From contig NC_016134.3 of the NCBI RefSeq assembly GCF_000005505.3, positions 48,530,895-48,594,894 on the forward strand: a stretch of 64,000 bases of DNA. The letters run 5' to 3'. Both the position numbers and the translations under genes were made by a program. Below, in pieces: positions 1-12,700 of this stretch (within the stretch, counting starts at the first letter, position 1; each line of letters opens with the position of its first letter). This DNA comes from Brachypodium distachyon. Lineage: Eukaryota > Streptophyta > Magnoliopsida > Poales > Poaceae. A model generated the notes under the pieces. The model saw only the letters and a program-made list of their open reading frames with translations, ran no database searches and had not been told where the DNA came from.

Positions 1-1931
1 ACCCTCGTATATTATCATAGCATAGCCTCTTACTACTACGATGGCAATTGGTGGTGAAGTCATGGCAAAGGTATCCTATACTACTAGGATAGATCATAGC
101 TAGCATAGGTACAATAATAATCCTGACAATGCAACTAATAAAATCTAGTGCATAATAATATAATGGGTAAATGATCAAAGTGAACTTGCCTTGATAGTAG
201 TTGGAGTTCAAACACTCGTCACAATCGCAAGGTTCGCTCTCCGAGAATACTATACCATCAACAAACATATACACACACATAAACACACAATACAAACATG
301 ACAAAAGAGTATGTATGCCATGATGCGATGCAAAACACGTGACATGAGTTTGGTTTATTTTATTTGGGTGATCTGCTGATCCAATGCCTTGAGAATTAAA
401 CACATGTAATTAGGGTTTTTAAGAAAAAGCAAAAGCTAGGGTTTAAAACCTAAAATGAGGTTTTATTTGCATCTGCAAAACAATTTAATTCATAATATTT
501 ATTTCTCTGCCCCATTGGACAGAGGACATTAAAACAAAATTTTGGGCACTGGTTTCATTCAAAAAGGACTTCTAAATAATTAGTTATGATTTAAATGGCA
601 TAAAACCCTAATCTGTAATTTGAATGTGATTCAAATATTCAAATTTGAAATTGGACAGTGCCAAAAGATTCTACACTTTCTAAGGATTCCAAAAAGGTGT
701 GGATCACTAAATTTGGCCAAACAGATTTAAAGTTATGATCATTTGAAATAACAGGGGCCTATCTGCAAAATGCCATTTATTTAATTCTGGGGGATTAAAA
801 TTACATTTTTATTTTATAAAAACCGGGCGACACGTGGCAGCTTCTGATAGGCGCGTACCGGTTCACTTAAGGGAATTAACCCGATCTAATCCGAGCCGTT
901 GATCAAAGATCGGACGGACGAGGGTGCTCGAGGCTTACCGGCGGCGGGCTAGGTTTCCGGCGAGGATTCTGGCGACGCGGGGCGCGGCGGCGGGCTCTTC
1001 TGGCGAGATCTCCGGTCGGGGAGGAGATGGGCGTGCGCGGCGAGTTGAGGCGGAGACGCTGGTGGCGGCGGCGCTCCTCGGGGACGTCGGAGTCCACGCC
1101 TAGGTCGACGGGGACGCGACGGCGGGTGGCGGACGGCGGCAGCAATGGCGCGGCGGCGGCGCAAAATTTGGGCAGCCTGGGGGCGAATCGGGCGAGCTGG
1201 GTTGGGGGAAAAGGAGAGGAGGGCAGGGGCTTTAAGAGGACGTGCTCGGGCAACTTTGGGAAGGCCGAAATCGGCGGGCGCGGGTGTCACGGCGGCGACG
1301 GCGCGGCGCGGGTCGGCGGCGGAGATCGCGCGGGGTTTCCTTCGGGAAGACGAAGGCCTGACAGGTGGGCCCCACCTGTCAGCGGGTGCGGGCGCTGGGC
1401 TGGCTGGGCTGCGGGTGCGCGTGAAGAGTTGGGCCGGTTCGGCCCAATTTGGCCGGGCCGGTCCGTTTACCCTTTTTTTTTTCTTTTTTTTCTTTTAGAC
1501 CTTTTCTTTTTCTGTTTTTTCCCATTTCTTTGATATCTTTTGAGTTTGAACTCCAAATTGGTCCAAATAAATTCCAGAAAATTTGTAAAATCATGTTCTA
1601 CCATGATACAACTTTTGGGAGTAGTTTCTCTTCAAAATAAAGTATGTAAAAATACATTTGCCCTATAAATGCTTTAGGGCCATATAACTATTTAAATAAA
1701 AATACTTTTCAACTCCAAATAATTAACCAAAAATTATGGGTTAGCTTATATATGCACTAAACCCTTTTTATACATCAACCCTATTGGTTTGAAAATCCAA
1801 AGGTTACAGGGATGTAAACAAGATCTCTTAAAGCCTTTTGTGATTCAAAATTTGAATTCAAATACGCAATTGTGGCATGATGCTTATGAATGCAATGCAC
1901 ATGTAAAAGTTTGAAATTTTGGGATGTTACA
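1..1931 (-). mobile_element. LTR-A copy 1 (gypsy LTR, partial)
   Basis: The right end GGGATGTTACA is the complement of an LTR start TGTAACATCCC. The whole stretch aligns by eye with the LTRs at 9719-13020 and 44374-45720 plus 59969-61943. AT-rich blocks are well conserved, but the GC-rich part (about 900-1430) is strongly diverged. A TATA-like CTTAAAG (minus strand) lies near 1230. No polypurine tract follows at 1932, so this is a 5' LTR or solo LTR of an element lying to the left, not the 3' LTR of the G1 element. The left end is cut by the window. Confidence 0.85.
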
Positions 1932-2793
1932 GAATCGTCCGAAGATAGGTTCCAGCTGCAAGAATGGCGGCTTGTGGGGTTTCAGGGATCATGTCACCAC
2001 GATCGTCGGCTTGTGGGGTTTCGAGTCGTTCGGTCGCCCGCTGGTGCCCTATTGAGTCGGGTTCTGTGGTGAGTGCGTCTGCGAGGGGACGAGTCACGAG
2101 TCGATTCGCTGAGCGAGTCCTCTCGAGTCGTTTGTCACGCTCATGCCTCGTGCTGCTTCCTCGCCAGATCGAGGTCTTGTCTTTCTTTGGCCAGATCCCC
2201 ACGGGCCTTGAGGAGACAACTGTTGAAGAGTTGCAACTCTGCGGCGGTAGGGTTGGTTATGGCCACTCCGAAGTTGATGGCTTCCTAGACACGAGCTGTC
2301 TCTTCTGGAGTGCAATTGATTTGCGACGCCTGTGGATCGAAAGCGGCAGTCGTCATGAAGACTTGAGCAATGTTGCCCTGAGGCTCCGAGTCGTTGCCGT
2401 TGTGGCAACTTCCTTGATTAGAGCAGTCGCCAGCGTCTCTAGGGACGGGGCTTTCTGCTGGAAAGGTTTGATCTGATCCAGTAGAGACTAGATCGGGATC
2501 CGACTTCCTGATGCCACTGGGACGTGAGATATCTGATGTTGAGAGTGATCTGACCATAGCGAAGGGTCGTAGCTCTTCCAGTAGGGGCATGATGAGATCT
2601 GGGAATTGCAGGATTCCTGTCCCATCGGCCCGTATGTGGTAATCTCCAAACGTGAGATCAACGCCAGAGTGAAGCGAGTCGAAGGCCGCGCGTCTGGCCG
2701 GCGGATGAGCGGTGAAGTGGAAGGAGCCGAGAGTCATCGACTCCGCCTGAGTCGACGACTCGCCCGAAGAAGATGGGGCCGCTAGAATCATTG
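1932..2793 (-). pseudogene. Gag-like 5' fragment of an unassigned gypsy element
   Basis: A minus-strand frame starting near 2793 lies just inside a putative PBS. It reads an acidic, Ser/Thr-rich N-terminal region followed by a Leu/Glu/Lys-rich stretch (near 2150-2284) that looks like the start of a coiled coil. In-frame stops occur at 2285-2287 and near 2139. Position after an LTR and PBS suggests the 5' part of a gag or gag-leader ORF, but no zinc knuckle or catalytic motif is present. The fragment is cut at 1931 by LTR-A and has no continuation in the window. Family assignment is an inference from context. Confidence 0.4.
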
Positions 2794-2807
2794 ATCCAAC
2801 ACACGTC

Positions 2808-2827
2808 TTCCCCACGGTCAGCGCCAA
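2808..2827 (-). other. Putative primer-binding site of the fragment
   Basis: On the minus strand TTGGCGCTGACCGTGGGGAA follows an LTR end (CTTCGTCA). It resembles the TGGCGC-type PBS common in grass gypsy elements. The tRNA was not assigned. Confidence 0.5.
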
Positions 2828-3128
2828 TGACGAAGGGTTAACTTCGGCAATGCCCATGTTGATGAGCTTTAGACCAGGGAAGAGTTACGTAGCGTGTGTA
2901 TCGGCGACTCCGTCGGCTAACAAGGACATAGGGGACACGATTTTACCCATGTTCAGGGCCCTCGGAAGGTAATACCCCTACGTCCTGCTTGTCTGATCTT
3001 GATATTGATGGAGAGATTACAAAGGAGCCGTAGAGGCTATGGTGCGCAGATTGGATCTGGCAGAAGGAGTCTCGGCGACTCTGTAGATCTAGGTTTCTAC
3101 GTGGAGATGGATGTTTGCGGGAGGCTTG
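2828..3128 (-). mobile_element. Truncated gypsy 5' LTR fragment
   Basis: It begins on the plus strand with TGACGAAGGG, next to the PBS at 2808-2827. It contains the phrase TACGTCCTGCTTGTCTGA, close to the TACGTCCTGCCTGTCTGA of the Tat LTRs at 17303 and 36466. The right side is cut abruptly by a copia LTR at 3129. It is therefore the PBS-proximal 300 bp of a gypsy LTR distantly related to the Tat LTRs below. Confidence 0.5.
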
Positions 3129-4457
3129 TGTTGGGAATATGCCCTAGAGGCAATCATGTATGATGTAATTCCCAATGTATTCATAAATATTATTAAGTTG
3201 TCCTTGTTTGAACATCTGATATGTATCATTGAATATGTGATTTGATTGTGGAACTATGTATTCATGTTGTTCATACTAAATTGTCCTTAGTCATTGAGGT
3301 TGTGCTGGACACATAACCTAGACTAATGTGAAAGTTGGCTGATGACTCGGTTCCACTTGTCATGGGCATGGTGATGTCATTCCAGCTTACACGGACTCGG
3401 CTAAAGAGTTTAGCGAGTCGGACTGACCCATATTGAGATGCAACGAGTAGGTCGTCATTTGCATGTCTCAATCAATGTAATCCTTAGACCTGAGGTTATC
3501 GCACAATCCGAGTTGTGGATCACCAACTTAGGTTCTGTCAAACGTTGTTCCGTAACAGGGCAGTTATAAAGGCAGAGTTCGGGTTGACTGAGAATCAAGC
3601 TGTGTGATGTGGATAACCAAGATGGGATTTTGCCCCTCCGACTGGAGAGATATTCTCTGGGCCCTCTCGAGTGATATGATTCGGGAAGCATGGCCATGCG
3701 CGACTTGGTTAACTGTTAACCGGGTCGATCAACTAAGAGTTAGTCGGATGAATCGTATATCACAGATCGAGAAAAGAGTTGAACTATTAAAGGGATGACG
3801 ATTAATCGCCTATAGTTCGACAAGGTATATCGTGAGACAAAAGGGACTAAGACGTATGTCACATTGGAAGGTACGTCGTCATGACTCGATGGTACTTGGG
3901 AGTCGGCACGTTCTGCTAGGAGCCGCTACCGATTGATCGATTGTGAGTCGGACTCCAATCGTGTCCAAGTCGCCATGAGCCTGCGGGGTCACACACTTAA
4001 GAGCGGGAGCAAGTATTTGGTCGGGTTGGACCCGAACTGGAATTGGGCTGACAATGCGAGTTGGACTCGCAGGGTGGATGGGCCACAAGGCTTGGAGCCC
4101 ACTTCCACTCGTTATATAAGCAGGGGCGTGGGATGCCTAAGGGGCACGGTTTTTTTCCACTCTCATGCGTTGAGAACCCTAGCCCGATTCAGTTCAACCG
4201 TCGCACCGGACCTAGCAGTCCGCCGCTGGAGCTCCTCCTCGTACGTGTGGATACCGGCAGAGGTGCTGTACGTTCAGCACTTCGACGATCACGGGATTGG
4301 ATCGGCTGGATCGGATCGAGGGACTGCACTGCATCAAGGCGCCGCATCGATAATCCGCAACTGCGCGTCTAGTGGTAATCCTCGTGGCCTTCTACCTCGG
4401 CTAGATCTTGGGAGTTCGCGTAGGAAAAGTTTTTGTTTATCTCTACGCGCCCCTTCA
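3129..4457 (+). mobile_element. Copia LTR (BARE/Angela-like ends), isolated
   Basis: The start TGTTGGGAATATGCCCTAG is almost the same as the terminal sequence of the copia LTRs at 50865 and 57822 read on the minus strand. A TATA box (TATATAAG, 4113-4120) is followed by a leader with AACCCTAGCC, as in cereal copia LTRs. The right end reads CGCCCCTTCA and then enters G1 integrase. No matching 5-bp duplication is seen: GCTTG on the left, ATTGG on the right. No PBS or PPT adjoins it. It is a solo or remnant LTR whose insertion site has been rearranged. Confidence 0.7.
4113..4120 (+). promoter_or_regulatory. TATA box of copia LTR
   Basis: TATATAAG, followed by a GC-rich leader; position fits the U3/R boundary of a copia LTR. 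Confidence 0.5.
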
Positions 4458-7400
4458 ATTGGGTACCTCTGTCTGAAACTATTTCCTTGGGTACTCCGTG
4501 TAAACACACTATTCTGGATATGTAGCGTTTTGCTAACTGTGCGCTGGTGTAAGTGGTCTTTACCGGTATAAAGGGGACAACCTTGGTCAAACGGACAAAC
4601 AATACCCAAATAGAATCATACCCTGATTTGGTCCTTGGTAAACCGGTGATAAAATCCATGCCAACTTTATCCCATTTCTAGTCCAGTATTGGCAATGGTC
4701 TTAGCAATCCTGCTGGTTTCTGCTGTTCTGCCTTAACTCTACTGAACACATCACACAAGGCAATGAACTCGGCGATGTCTCGCTTCAATCCGGACCACCA
4801 AAATGTTTCCTTTAAGTCCATGTACATCTTTGTGTTTGCAGGGTGGATTAAGTAAGGTGAATCATGAGCTTCTTGTAAAATCAGCTTTCTGATTTCCGGA
4901 TCCTGTGGTACACAGATGCGTCTACCGAACCATATGGTTCTTTGGTCATCCTCCCGAAAATCTTCTGCTTTCTCCATAAGCTTATTCTCTTTTATCGCAT
5001 TTATTTCAAAGTCGCCCTTCTGTGCTTTTCTGATCCTGTCCAGTAAAGTGGGCTGTACTTCCAATGTGGCCAGATGTCCTTCGGGCACAATCTCTAGTCT
5101 CAAGTCCTTGAACTGTTTGCACAACTCTGGCGGTAACTCTCCAGCTGTCAGTCCATTTATATAGCCCTTGCGGCTCAATGCATCAGCTACAACGTTAGCC
5201 TTGCCGGGATGGTATTGCAGACTCAGGTCGTAATCCTTTATCAGTTCCAACCATCTCCGCTGTCTCAGATTCAACTCCTTCTGGGTGAATATATACTTCA
5301 GACTCTTATGATCAGTAAACAGCTCACAATGCTTTCCCATCAGATAGTGTCTCCAAGTCTTCAAGGCGTGCACTACTGATGCTAATTCCAAGTCATGAGT
5401 GGGGTAATTGCCCTCGTGGCTCTTTAGTTGCCGCGAAGCGTAAGCTACAACTCTTCCATTCTGCATTAAGACTCCTCCCAATCCTTGACGTGAGACATCA
5501 CAGTATACTTGAAAATCCTCCTGCAGGTCAGGCAAAACAAGGATGGGTGCAGACACTAGTCTTTTCTTCAATTCCTGGAAACTTTCTTCACAGTTCTCGT
5601 TCCAGGTAAACTTCTTCTCTTTCTTTAAAAGTTCAGTCATGGGTTTAGCAATCTTGGAGAAGTTCTCAATGAATCTCCGATAATATCCAGCGAGTCCTAG
5701 AAAACTGCGGATATCTCCCACATTCTTGGGTGACTCCCATTCCGTAACAGCGGTCACCTTAGCTGGGTGGACGGCTACTCCTGCTCCTGACACGATGTGT
5801 CCGAGGAAACTAACTTCCGACAGCCAAAAGTCACACTTGCTGAACTTGGCGTATAACTTGTGCGCTCTCAGCTTCTCTAAAACCATGCGCAGATGCTGCT
5901 CATGCTCTTCCTTGCTCTTGGAATAAATCAAAATGTCATCGATGAACACCATGACAAACTTGTCCAAGAATTCCATGAACACCTTGTTCATCATGTTCAT
6001 GAAGTATGCTGGTGCGTTGGTCAAACCGAATGGCATCACGGTATACTCATACAATCCATACCTAGTGGTGAATGCCGTCTTGGGTATATCCATCTCTCGG
6101 ATTTTCAGTTGAAAATACCCTGATCGCAGATCGATCTTTGAGAACACACAGGCTCCTTCCAACTGGTCGAAAAGATCGTTTATGATAGGCAAGGGGTATT
6201 TATTCTTTATTGTCACCTCATTTAGTGACCGATAATCAATACACATTCGTTGGCTCTTGTCCTTCTTTTCCACAAACAGGACAGGTGCTCCCCATGGTGA
6301 TGAACTGGGGCGGGTGAAACCTTTTGCTAACTGTTCCGCTAGCTGCTTCTTCAATTCCATCAACTCATCCACAGCCATCTTATAAGGTCTCTTGGCTATG
6401 GGTCCACTTCCAGGCATCAACTTGATGAGAAACTCTACATCACGGTCTGGTGGCATACCTGGCAACTCCTCCGGGAAAACATCCGGGTACTCATTCACTA
6501 CTGGAACCTCGTCTAGGCTAACCCCCTTAAGAGAATTGACCTTAGGTCTCTTAAGTTCAAAAACCGACTTGAAGTGGATTCTCTTATTCCCTAGGGTGGT
6601 GAGGGTGATGGTTCTTCTGACACAATCTATGAGTCTCTCATATTTGGCCAGCCAATCCATTCCTAGGATGACGTCCAAACCCTTGGATCCTATTATTATT
6701 AGGTTCGTGGGAAATGTGTGTTTCCCTATTTCCAAACTTAGTCCACGACAGTCATAGGCAACTATCAATTCTCCCCCTGGTGAGTTTACTTTCATGGGGT
6801 TGGCTAGTGTGCTAACAGGTAATCCATTTTGATGCACAAATCCTCTTGATATGAATGAATGAGATGCACCGATATCAAACAGTACTAAAGCCTTAAATGA
6901 ATTAATGCTAAAGGTACCGATGACTATACCTTGCTCCTCGGTGATCTCTTCCACGTCGATGTGGTTCACATTGCCCTTCTGGAATGGGTTTGGTTTAACC
7001 ACGTTCCCTCCAAATCTCTCCGGGCAATTGTTGGAGTAGTGCCCCATCTTGTGGCACTTGAAACACTCCACCTGGCTCATGTCCCTGCCAGGGTTGCGGT
7101 TCTGTCCGGCTCCATTGCCGTTGGTGTGGCCCTTTCCATTGCCATCTTGGTTTCCACCTCCATTGTGGTTACCATTCCCGTTGTGGTGCCTCGGGCGCTG
7201 CTGCTGCTGGTGCTTGCTGCTGTTGTTGATTCCGGTATGGCGGTTCTGATGGCCATACCCTCCACTGTGTCTATCGTTGTGACCTTCGGCCCTATGCACA
7301 GATGAACTGCCGCTGCCGTCCTGGGTAATGCGCGGCTTCTGATGCGGCCCCGCGTGAGAGCCTCCCTGGTGGAGTCTCCTCTTGTGGTTCTCCATCTGAT

Positions 7401-8100
7401 GGAGCTTGTTCTCCAACACAATCACCTTGTCAATGAGCGATTGGTAGGTAGGTGTGTAAGCAACGGCCAACTGAACGGAGAGCTCATCGTTCAGCGCATC
7501 CAAGAACCTCTCTCGGCGCTTGGCATCCGTGTTCACCTCGTCCGGCGCATAGCGGGCGAGACTGTTGAACTGGTCGATGAACTCGACCACTGTGCGGCTT
7601 CCCTGTCTGAGCTGCGGAAATTCCTTCTTCTTCAGATTAAGCACCCCCGCCGAGATGTGGGCAGTGCGGAAGGCTTCTTGAAACATATCCCATGTGACAT
7701 GTTCAATGGGGGTGGTGATCTGGTAGTTCTCCCACCAGGATGCTGCTGGTCCTTCCAACAGATGGGCTGCAAACCGAACCTTCTCTTCCTCGATGCAATT
7801 TATGGTTACCAAGTTCTTGTTAACAGAGCGGAGCCAGTCGTCTGCCACGATTGGCTCGGGTGAGCTGGAGAAAGTGGGTGGGGACAAACGCAAGAACCTG
7901 ATCAACATATCCACTTGTGGAGGGTGGTGTTGTTGGTTGTTGTGGTTCTGCTGATTGTTGTTGTTGGCTAACTGCTGAGTGATCATCTGAAAGAATTGGG
8001 TCTGTGCTGCCAACAGTTGCTGCATGGTTGTAGCATTCCCTTTTGCGTCAGCATTGTTAGCCTTGGCGTTGTTGGTGGGGTTCCGGCGTCTCGGAGGCAT
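4458..8100 (-). pseudogene. G1 gag-pol polyprotein (3'-truncated, one stop)
   Basis: One frame runs 1140 codons from ATG at 8100 to a TAG at 4678-4680, then stays open to the break at 4458. Domains: retrotransposon gag (about residues 60-230); Gly/Asn/His-rich linker; CCHC zinc knuckle [14 protein letters not shown] (about 345); protease whose active-site motif is DIGA instead of DTGA (about 407), probably inactivating; reverse transcriptase with MPFGLTNAP and FIDD (about 718); RNase H with the first motif as YCDVS where CDAS is usual; integrase zinc domain in which the usual second Cys of CDVC is Phe (CDVF). The stop replaces the Trp of the motif read as DWKWDKVGMDF in G2 (TGG to TAG). The core is lost after VSDRGTQ. 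A non-functional relic of an autonomous element. Confidence 0.9.
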
Positions 8101-8388
8101 CTGTTTTGGGTAGCATAGATGAGGAAACAGATAGAATAGAGCTAAGGATAACTAAACCCCCAAACAAGACATAACTCAGGCACGTATCAATCATACACTC
8201 AATCCATCATAAAAAGGTTTTGAGAAAGATAGCAAATCACACTTGTTCATGATGGGGTGCTACCCATAAAGAGTACGGAAAAATATGCAATCGATCTACA
8301 TTGCCATACACATGGATTGTATGGTCAATGACTAACTCGCAATACTGATAACGAAAAGAAAGATAAATTCTGGCAGGCATCAACAAAT

Positions 8389-9255
8389 CTAAGGGAGTGT
8401 GGCTGATGGTGTGGTCCCGTTCGCCTTCCTCTTGGAGCGGGTGTTGGTGGCAGGGGTGTCCATCTCGTGGACCTCCTGGGGCTCCTCCTCCTCAGTCGGT
8501 TCCTCCTCCTGAGGTTCCATCTCCTGATCCTTTGGCGGAGGTGGGAACTGGACAGGCGCCGGTGCTGCGGCTGGTGCGGCTGCGACTGCGATGAACGCCT
8601 GGAACTGCTCGCAGTAGTAGTGAGCCTGGTCCCTCTCATACTGCAGCTGCTCGATGGCGTCCCCCATGTTGAGGACAGTGTTCTCCAACGCGGCCTTGTC
8701 CTCCAGCCACTGGGTCTTCTCTCCCATCAGATTACCAACCTGCTCCTCGGCTAGGTCGGCCCTGGTCATCTCATGCTCGAGGCAAGACTCCAAGTCCACG
8801 GTGTTTATCTCCATGTTCTCGAAGTGGGTCGTCACTGGGGTTGCATCCTCGTCGTTGGTCGTAGCCACTGCCGAGCATGCATGGTTCCGCCTTCCAAAGA
8901 GGAGGAAGGGGGAGTCCTCGGGGAACTCGTGCCGATAGTCCTGGCACACCTGTGCGAAGGCGCACTGCATGGCGAACTGAAGGCCCTACTCGAAAGTGGG
9001 GTAGCGGCTGATGAAGGTGATATCCGGCGTAGCTGGCGCGATCTCACGCCCGCGGATCTTCGCCTCGATCTCCCACCGTGGCTGCCATCCCTCAGGTGCG
9101 GCGGTCTCGACTCGGCCTCTGAACCTGGGTGGTGGCAGGACGAGGAACGCACACAGTGCCGCCAAAGGGGCACTGAACAACTGGTCGTCGTCCGTGGAGG
9201 GGTAGTAGACTCGGGTGAACGGCGGTACATTGCCAAACGGTGTTGGACTTCCCAT
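8389..9255 (-). pseudogene. G1 ORF upstream of gag (orf0-like), one stop
   Basis: ATG at 9255, TAG at 8389-8391; 288 codons in one frame, broken only by a TAG at 8986-8988, most simply a CAG (Gln) to TAG change. It lies between PBS and gag on the same strand. The N-terminal half is rich in Pro and aromatic residues; the middle (about residues 130-190) is Leu/Glu/Gln-rich and likely coiled coil; the C-terminus is Pro/Ala-rich, then acidic (runs of Glu), ending with a basic NTRSKRK patch. No enzyme motif is visible. Rice RIRE3/RIRE8-type gypsy elements are known to carry an ORF ahead of gag; function unknown. The single stop in an otherwise open frame argues that it was coding. Confidence 0.6.
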
Positions 9256-9705
9256 CTATAGAAAACAAAGGAGGTAGATGAGGGAGTATCAGTGATATGA
9301 TCAAATGGTCGGATGTATGAAGGAAAAATAAAATAAGGTAAAGATAGTAAAGTGAGAATGATGTAATTACATTAATGTTAGGGTGGAAATGTCAATATAA
9401 AAAAATTGGATGCATAACATTATGTGGGTAACATGGCAACATGATTATGGTGGTGTATGGTGTAATAAATTAAATATGCATATGTGGTATAAGGCATAAT
9501 ATTTGGTGCATATGTGGAAATAAAACAACAAACATGTCATGCATGTGTAAGGTATAAATGCAATGTGTTAGATGAATAGGGATAAGGAGTAAAATATATG
9601 TATATATATAGATCAGATAGGGATAAGAAATAATCCTAAGGTCTGGTCTTTTGTCTGTCTTATCTTAATCCAAACTAGGGTCACGTTCCTACAGGCAACA
9701 CTTTG
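9256..9705 (-). other. G1 untranslated leader
   Basis: AT-rich stretch between PBS and the upstream ORF, with a TA-rich simple repeat near 9595-9612. No ORF or RNA gene seen. Expected to hold packaging signals; none recognised. Confidence 0.5.
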
Positions 9706-9716
9706 CTCTGATACCA
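9706..9716 (-). other. G1 primer-binding site (initiator tRNA-Met)
   Basis: Minus strand reads TGGTATCAGAGC starting two bases inside the LTR end at 9719. This is the classic plant PBS complementary to the 3' end of initiator tRNA-Met. Confidence 0.9.
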
Positions 9717-9718
9717 TC

Positions 9719-12700
9719 TGAAGCGATCCTCCCCCTCACTAGGGTTCGATCTCTGTGCTTATTTGTGCTAGTCCCTGGATCGACTCACTAGCACACACAG
9801 TTCAAGATGTAATACCAAGATACAAAGGTCAAAAGTACTTTATTACATCGCATCATCCAGAACTTAAATTGTACTTACAAACTTGCATGACCTCTTAGGC
9901 CAGCATAAACAAATAATGTTCAAAACCATGATAACATTGTATCATAAAGCTGCAGCGGAAAGGTAGAGCAAATGGGCCTCATCTACTCCCAGAGGAGAGA
10001 GCATGTTGGAATGTAAGCACATGACCCAAAGAATATCGACGAACCTCACTCTTCGTCAGTTTCACCTGCATTATTAATTGCAGCCACTACGTGGTCAATA
10101 CATTTGAATGTATTGGCAAGCTCACCTGGAAGTTATAACAGATCCTACCAGGTATATGCAATTGAGGTATAGTGGGGTTCAGGCTTTATGGCGTGGTAGC
10201 AAAACATAGTTTATCCTACTACATTGGAATGTTACAATAATTGTTAACTAATGGACACGGGGTAGAAACACCCATGCTCCTATTAACCTAGAGCACATTG
10301 AGTAGAAACATCAAGTGCCCCTACCCTATTCAAACCATTCATTTTATTTAAGAAGTTGGAATGAGTGAGACCTTCCTTACAGCTCCAATATCCAGTTGCT
10401 CATAATTGTCTGTAACCGGGGACACGGCTAAGTACTTAGTTTGACACTCTCGAGAGGTGGTACACTTTACCCACAAGAATTCGACGTGTTAATCCCTTGC
10501 TGTCCTCCGGGTGGAGTAGCAACGGCATCGACTTCAAGAATTTTCAGAACATGTTCACCCAAACCACCTGAGGGACCCGCGCGCCCACCTACACAACTAC
10601 CTCAGTACAATCCCTCGGATCTGGGTGAACATTTCTTACTCCATCCAGGCAGAGCCCATATTACCATGTGGTTGTACTGGAAGCTACTAAACAGGAAACT
10701 AGTCCAGTCTCTGATACCCCAGGTGGCATTCCACATTTGCGACGCAAGCGCTCCCTGAATCCACGGAAGAGACGTCCATGGACGATCCATCTCCGAATCC
10801 ACGGAGACTCGACTCAAAGGGACCCATAGAAATGGACCTGACATCGCATAACATCTCAAAATCTCAATGCAGTCCACCCAAGATAGTTCATTAGGGTTGT
10901 TTTTGCCAAGTTTCCAAAATCACTCCACATCATCATTTCACAGTGAATTGAGATTCCCTCCCACGTTTACTAACATAGCAGGGCTAAGCAATACTAATCA
11001 CGATGGCTATTGGTGGAGGATTCAGGGCAAAGGTAACCCAACAGCTAGTAGGTCAATCATAACTGGCATAAGTACGAGTAATAGTCCTATCAATGCATTT
11101 CTACAAATAACTCTAATGCATAAGTATTTTAAAAACAAACAGTAATAGGATATGATCAAAGTGAACTTGCCATGGTAGCAGTTGGCGTTCAAACACTCGT
11201 CACAATCGCAAGGTTCGCTCTCCGAGAATACTATACAATCAACAAACATATACACACACATAAACACACAATACAAACATGACAAAAGAATATGTATGCC
11301 ATGATGCAATGCAAAACATGTGACATGAGTGGGTTGGTTTTATTCGGGTGATCTACTGGTCCAAGGCATTGATAATTAAGCACATGTAATTAGGGTTTTA
11401 AACAAATTGCAATGGCTAGGGTTTAAACCCTAAAATGAGGTTTTATTGGCATCAACCAAATAAATTAATTCAAAATATTTATTTCTCTGTCCTATTGGAC
11501 AGAGGACAATAAAACAAATTTTTGGGCACTAGTTTCATTCAAAAAGGACTTCTAAATAATTAGTTATGAATTAAATGGCATTAAACACTATTCTGTAATT
11601 TGAATGTGATTCAAAGTTTCAAATTTGAAATTGGACAATGCCAAAAGATTCTATATTTCCTAAGGATTCCAAAAAGGTGTGGATCATTAAATTTGGCCAA
11701 ACAGATTTAAAGTTATGATCATTTGAAATGACAGGGGCTTTTCTGCAAAAATGCAATTTAATTATTCCGGGGGATTAAAATTAGATTTTCATTTTATAAA
11801 ATAGGTGCCACGTGGCGCGTTCTCATTGGTGCGTACCGGTTCGGTTTAAGTGGATTAATCCGATCTAATCTACACCGTTGAGAAGAAATGGACGGACGAG
11901 ATTGAATATGGGAGCTCACCGGCGAGGTTTAGGGTTCCGGCGACGAAATCCGGCGGCGGCGCGGCTCGGGCGGGGAGGCGGGCGGCGTTCGGGTGGACTT
12001 CGGGCGTCGGGGAGGGCACGGGTGCGCGCGGCGCGGCACGGTGAGGTCGGGGACGCGGTCGACGGCGCTCGGGGACGGCGGGGTCGGCGCCTAGGACGAA
12101 GACGGGCGGGCGGTGGCGCGTCACGGGCTCCAGCGAGCGGTGGGCGGCGCTAAACCGGCGACTGCAGGGCACGAAACACGAAACGGGGCGTGTCACGGGG
12201 TGCGCGAGAGGGAGAGGAGAAGAATGGGGCAAGCGGCTTCGAGGTTTACTCACGGAGCTCGTCGGCGTGACGCGAAGACGGCGACGGCGCGGGTGCGGCT
12301 CCGGCGAAGAATTCCGGCGGCGTGGGCGCGGGCGAGCGGGGGCGAGAAGAGGGAAAAAGGAGAGGAGGGGGAGAGCTTTATAGGGACAAGCGCAGCTCGG
12401 TGCGGGAAGGTCGGAATCCGCGGCAGAGACGGCGCGGCGGCGAAGAAGGAAGGCGGCGCGGTGATTGCGGCGGCTTTCCATCAGGGACGAAGACCCTGAC
12501 GCGTGGGTCCCACGCGTCAGCGGCAACGGGCGCGCGCGCACGGAGCGGTCCGTCTCGGGCGCGGTCGAGCGTGGTCGGACGGCCGGTTCGTGGCTTAGCG
12601 GGCCGCCGAGTGGGTCGGTCCGTTCTATTTTTTTTCTTTAGCCTTTTCTTTTTCTGTTTTTCTCATTTCTTTGATATCTTTTGATTTTGAACTCCAAATT

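Noticed and set aside
1027..1533. Long Arg/Gly/Ala-rich ORFs in the GC-rich LTR parts (also 11870-12684, 46197-46886, 60788-61511)
   Set aside because: They occur in several frames and on both strands at once, are not conserved between LTR copies, and follow from high GC content. Treated as LTR leader DNA.
2285..2857. 190-codon ORF as an independent host gene
   Set aside because: It starts upstream of a PBS-like motif, inside an LTR end, and runs into stops; better explained as a gag-leader fragment.
4369..4457. Continuation of the G1 integrase frame below 4458
   Set aside because: The open frame continues by chance into the copia LTR; integrase similarity stops at 4458.
1..9718. Copy 1 LTR (1-1931) as the 3' LTR of G1
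   Set aside because: No polypurine tract or integrase end follows 1931, and the LTR sequence differs strongly from the G1 5' LTR in the GC-rich part.
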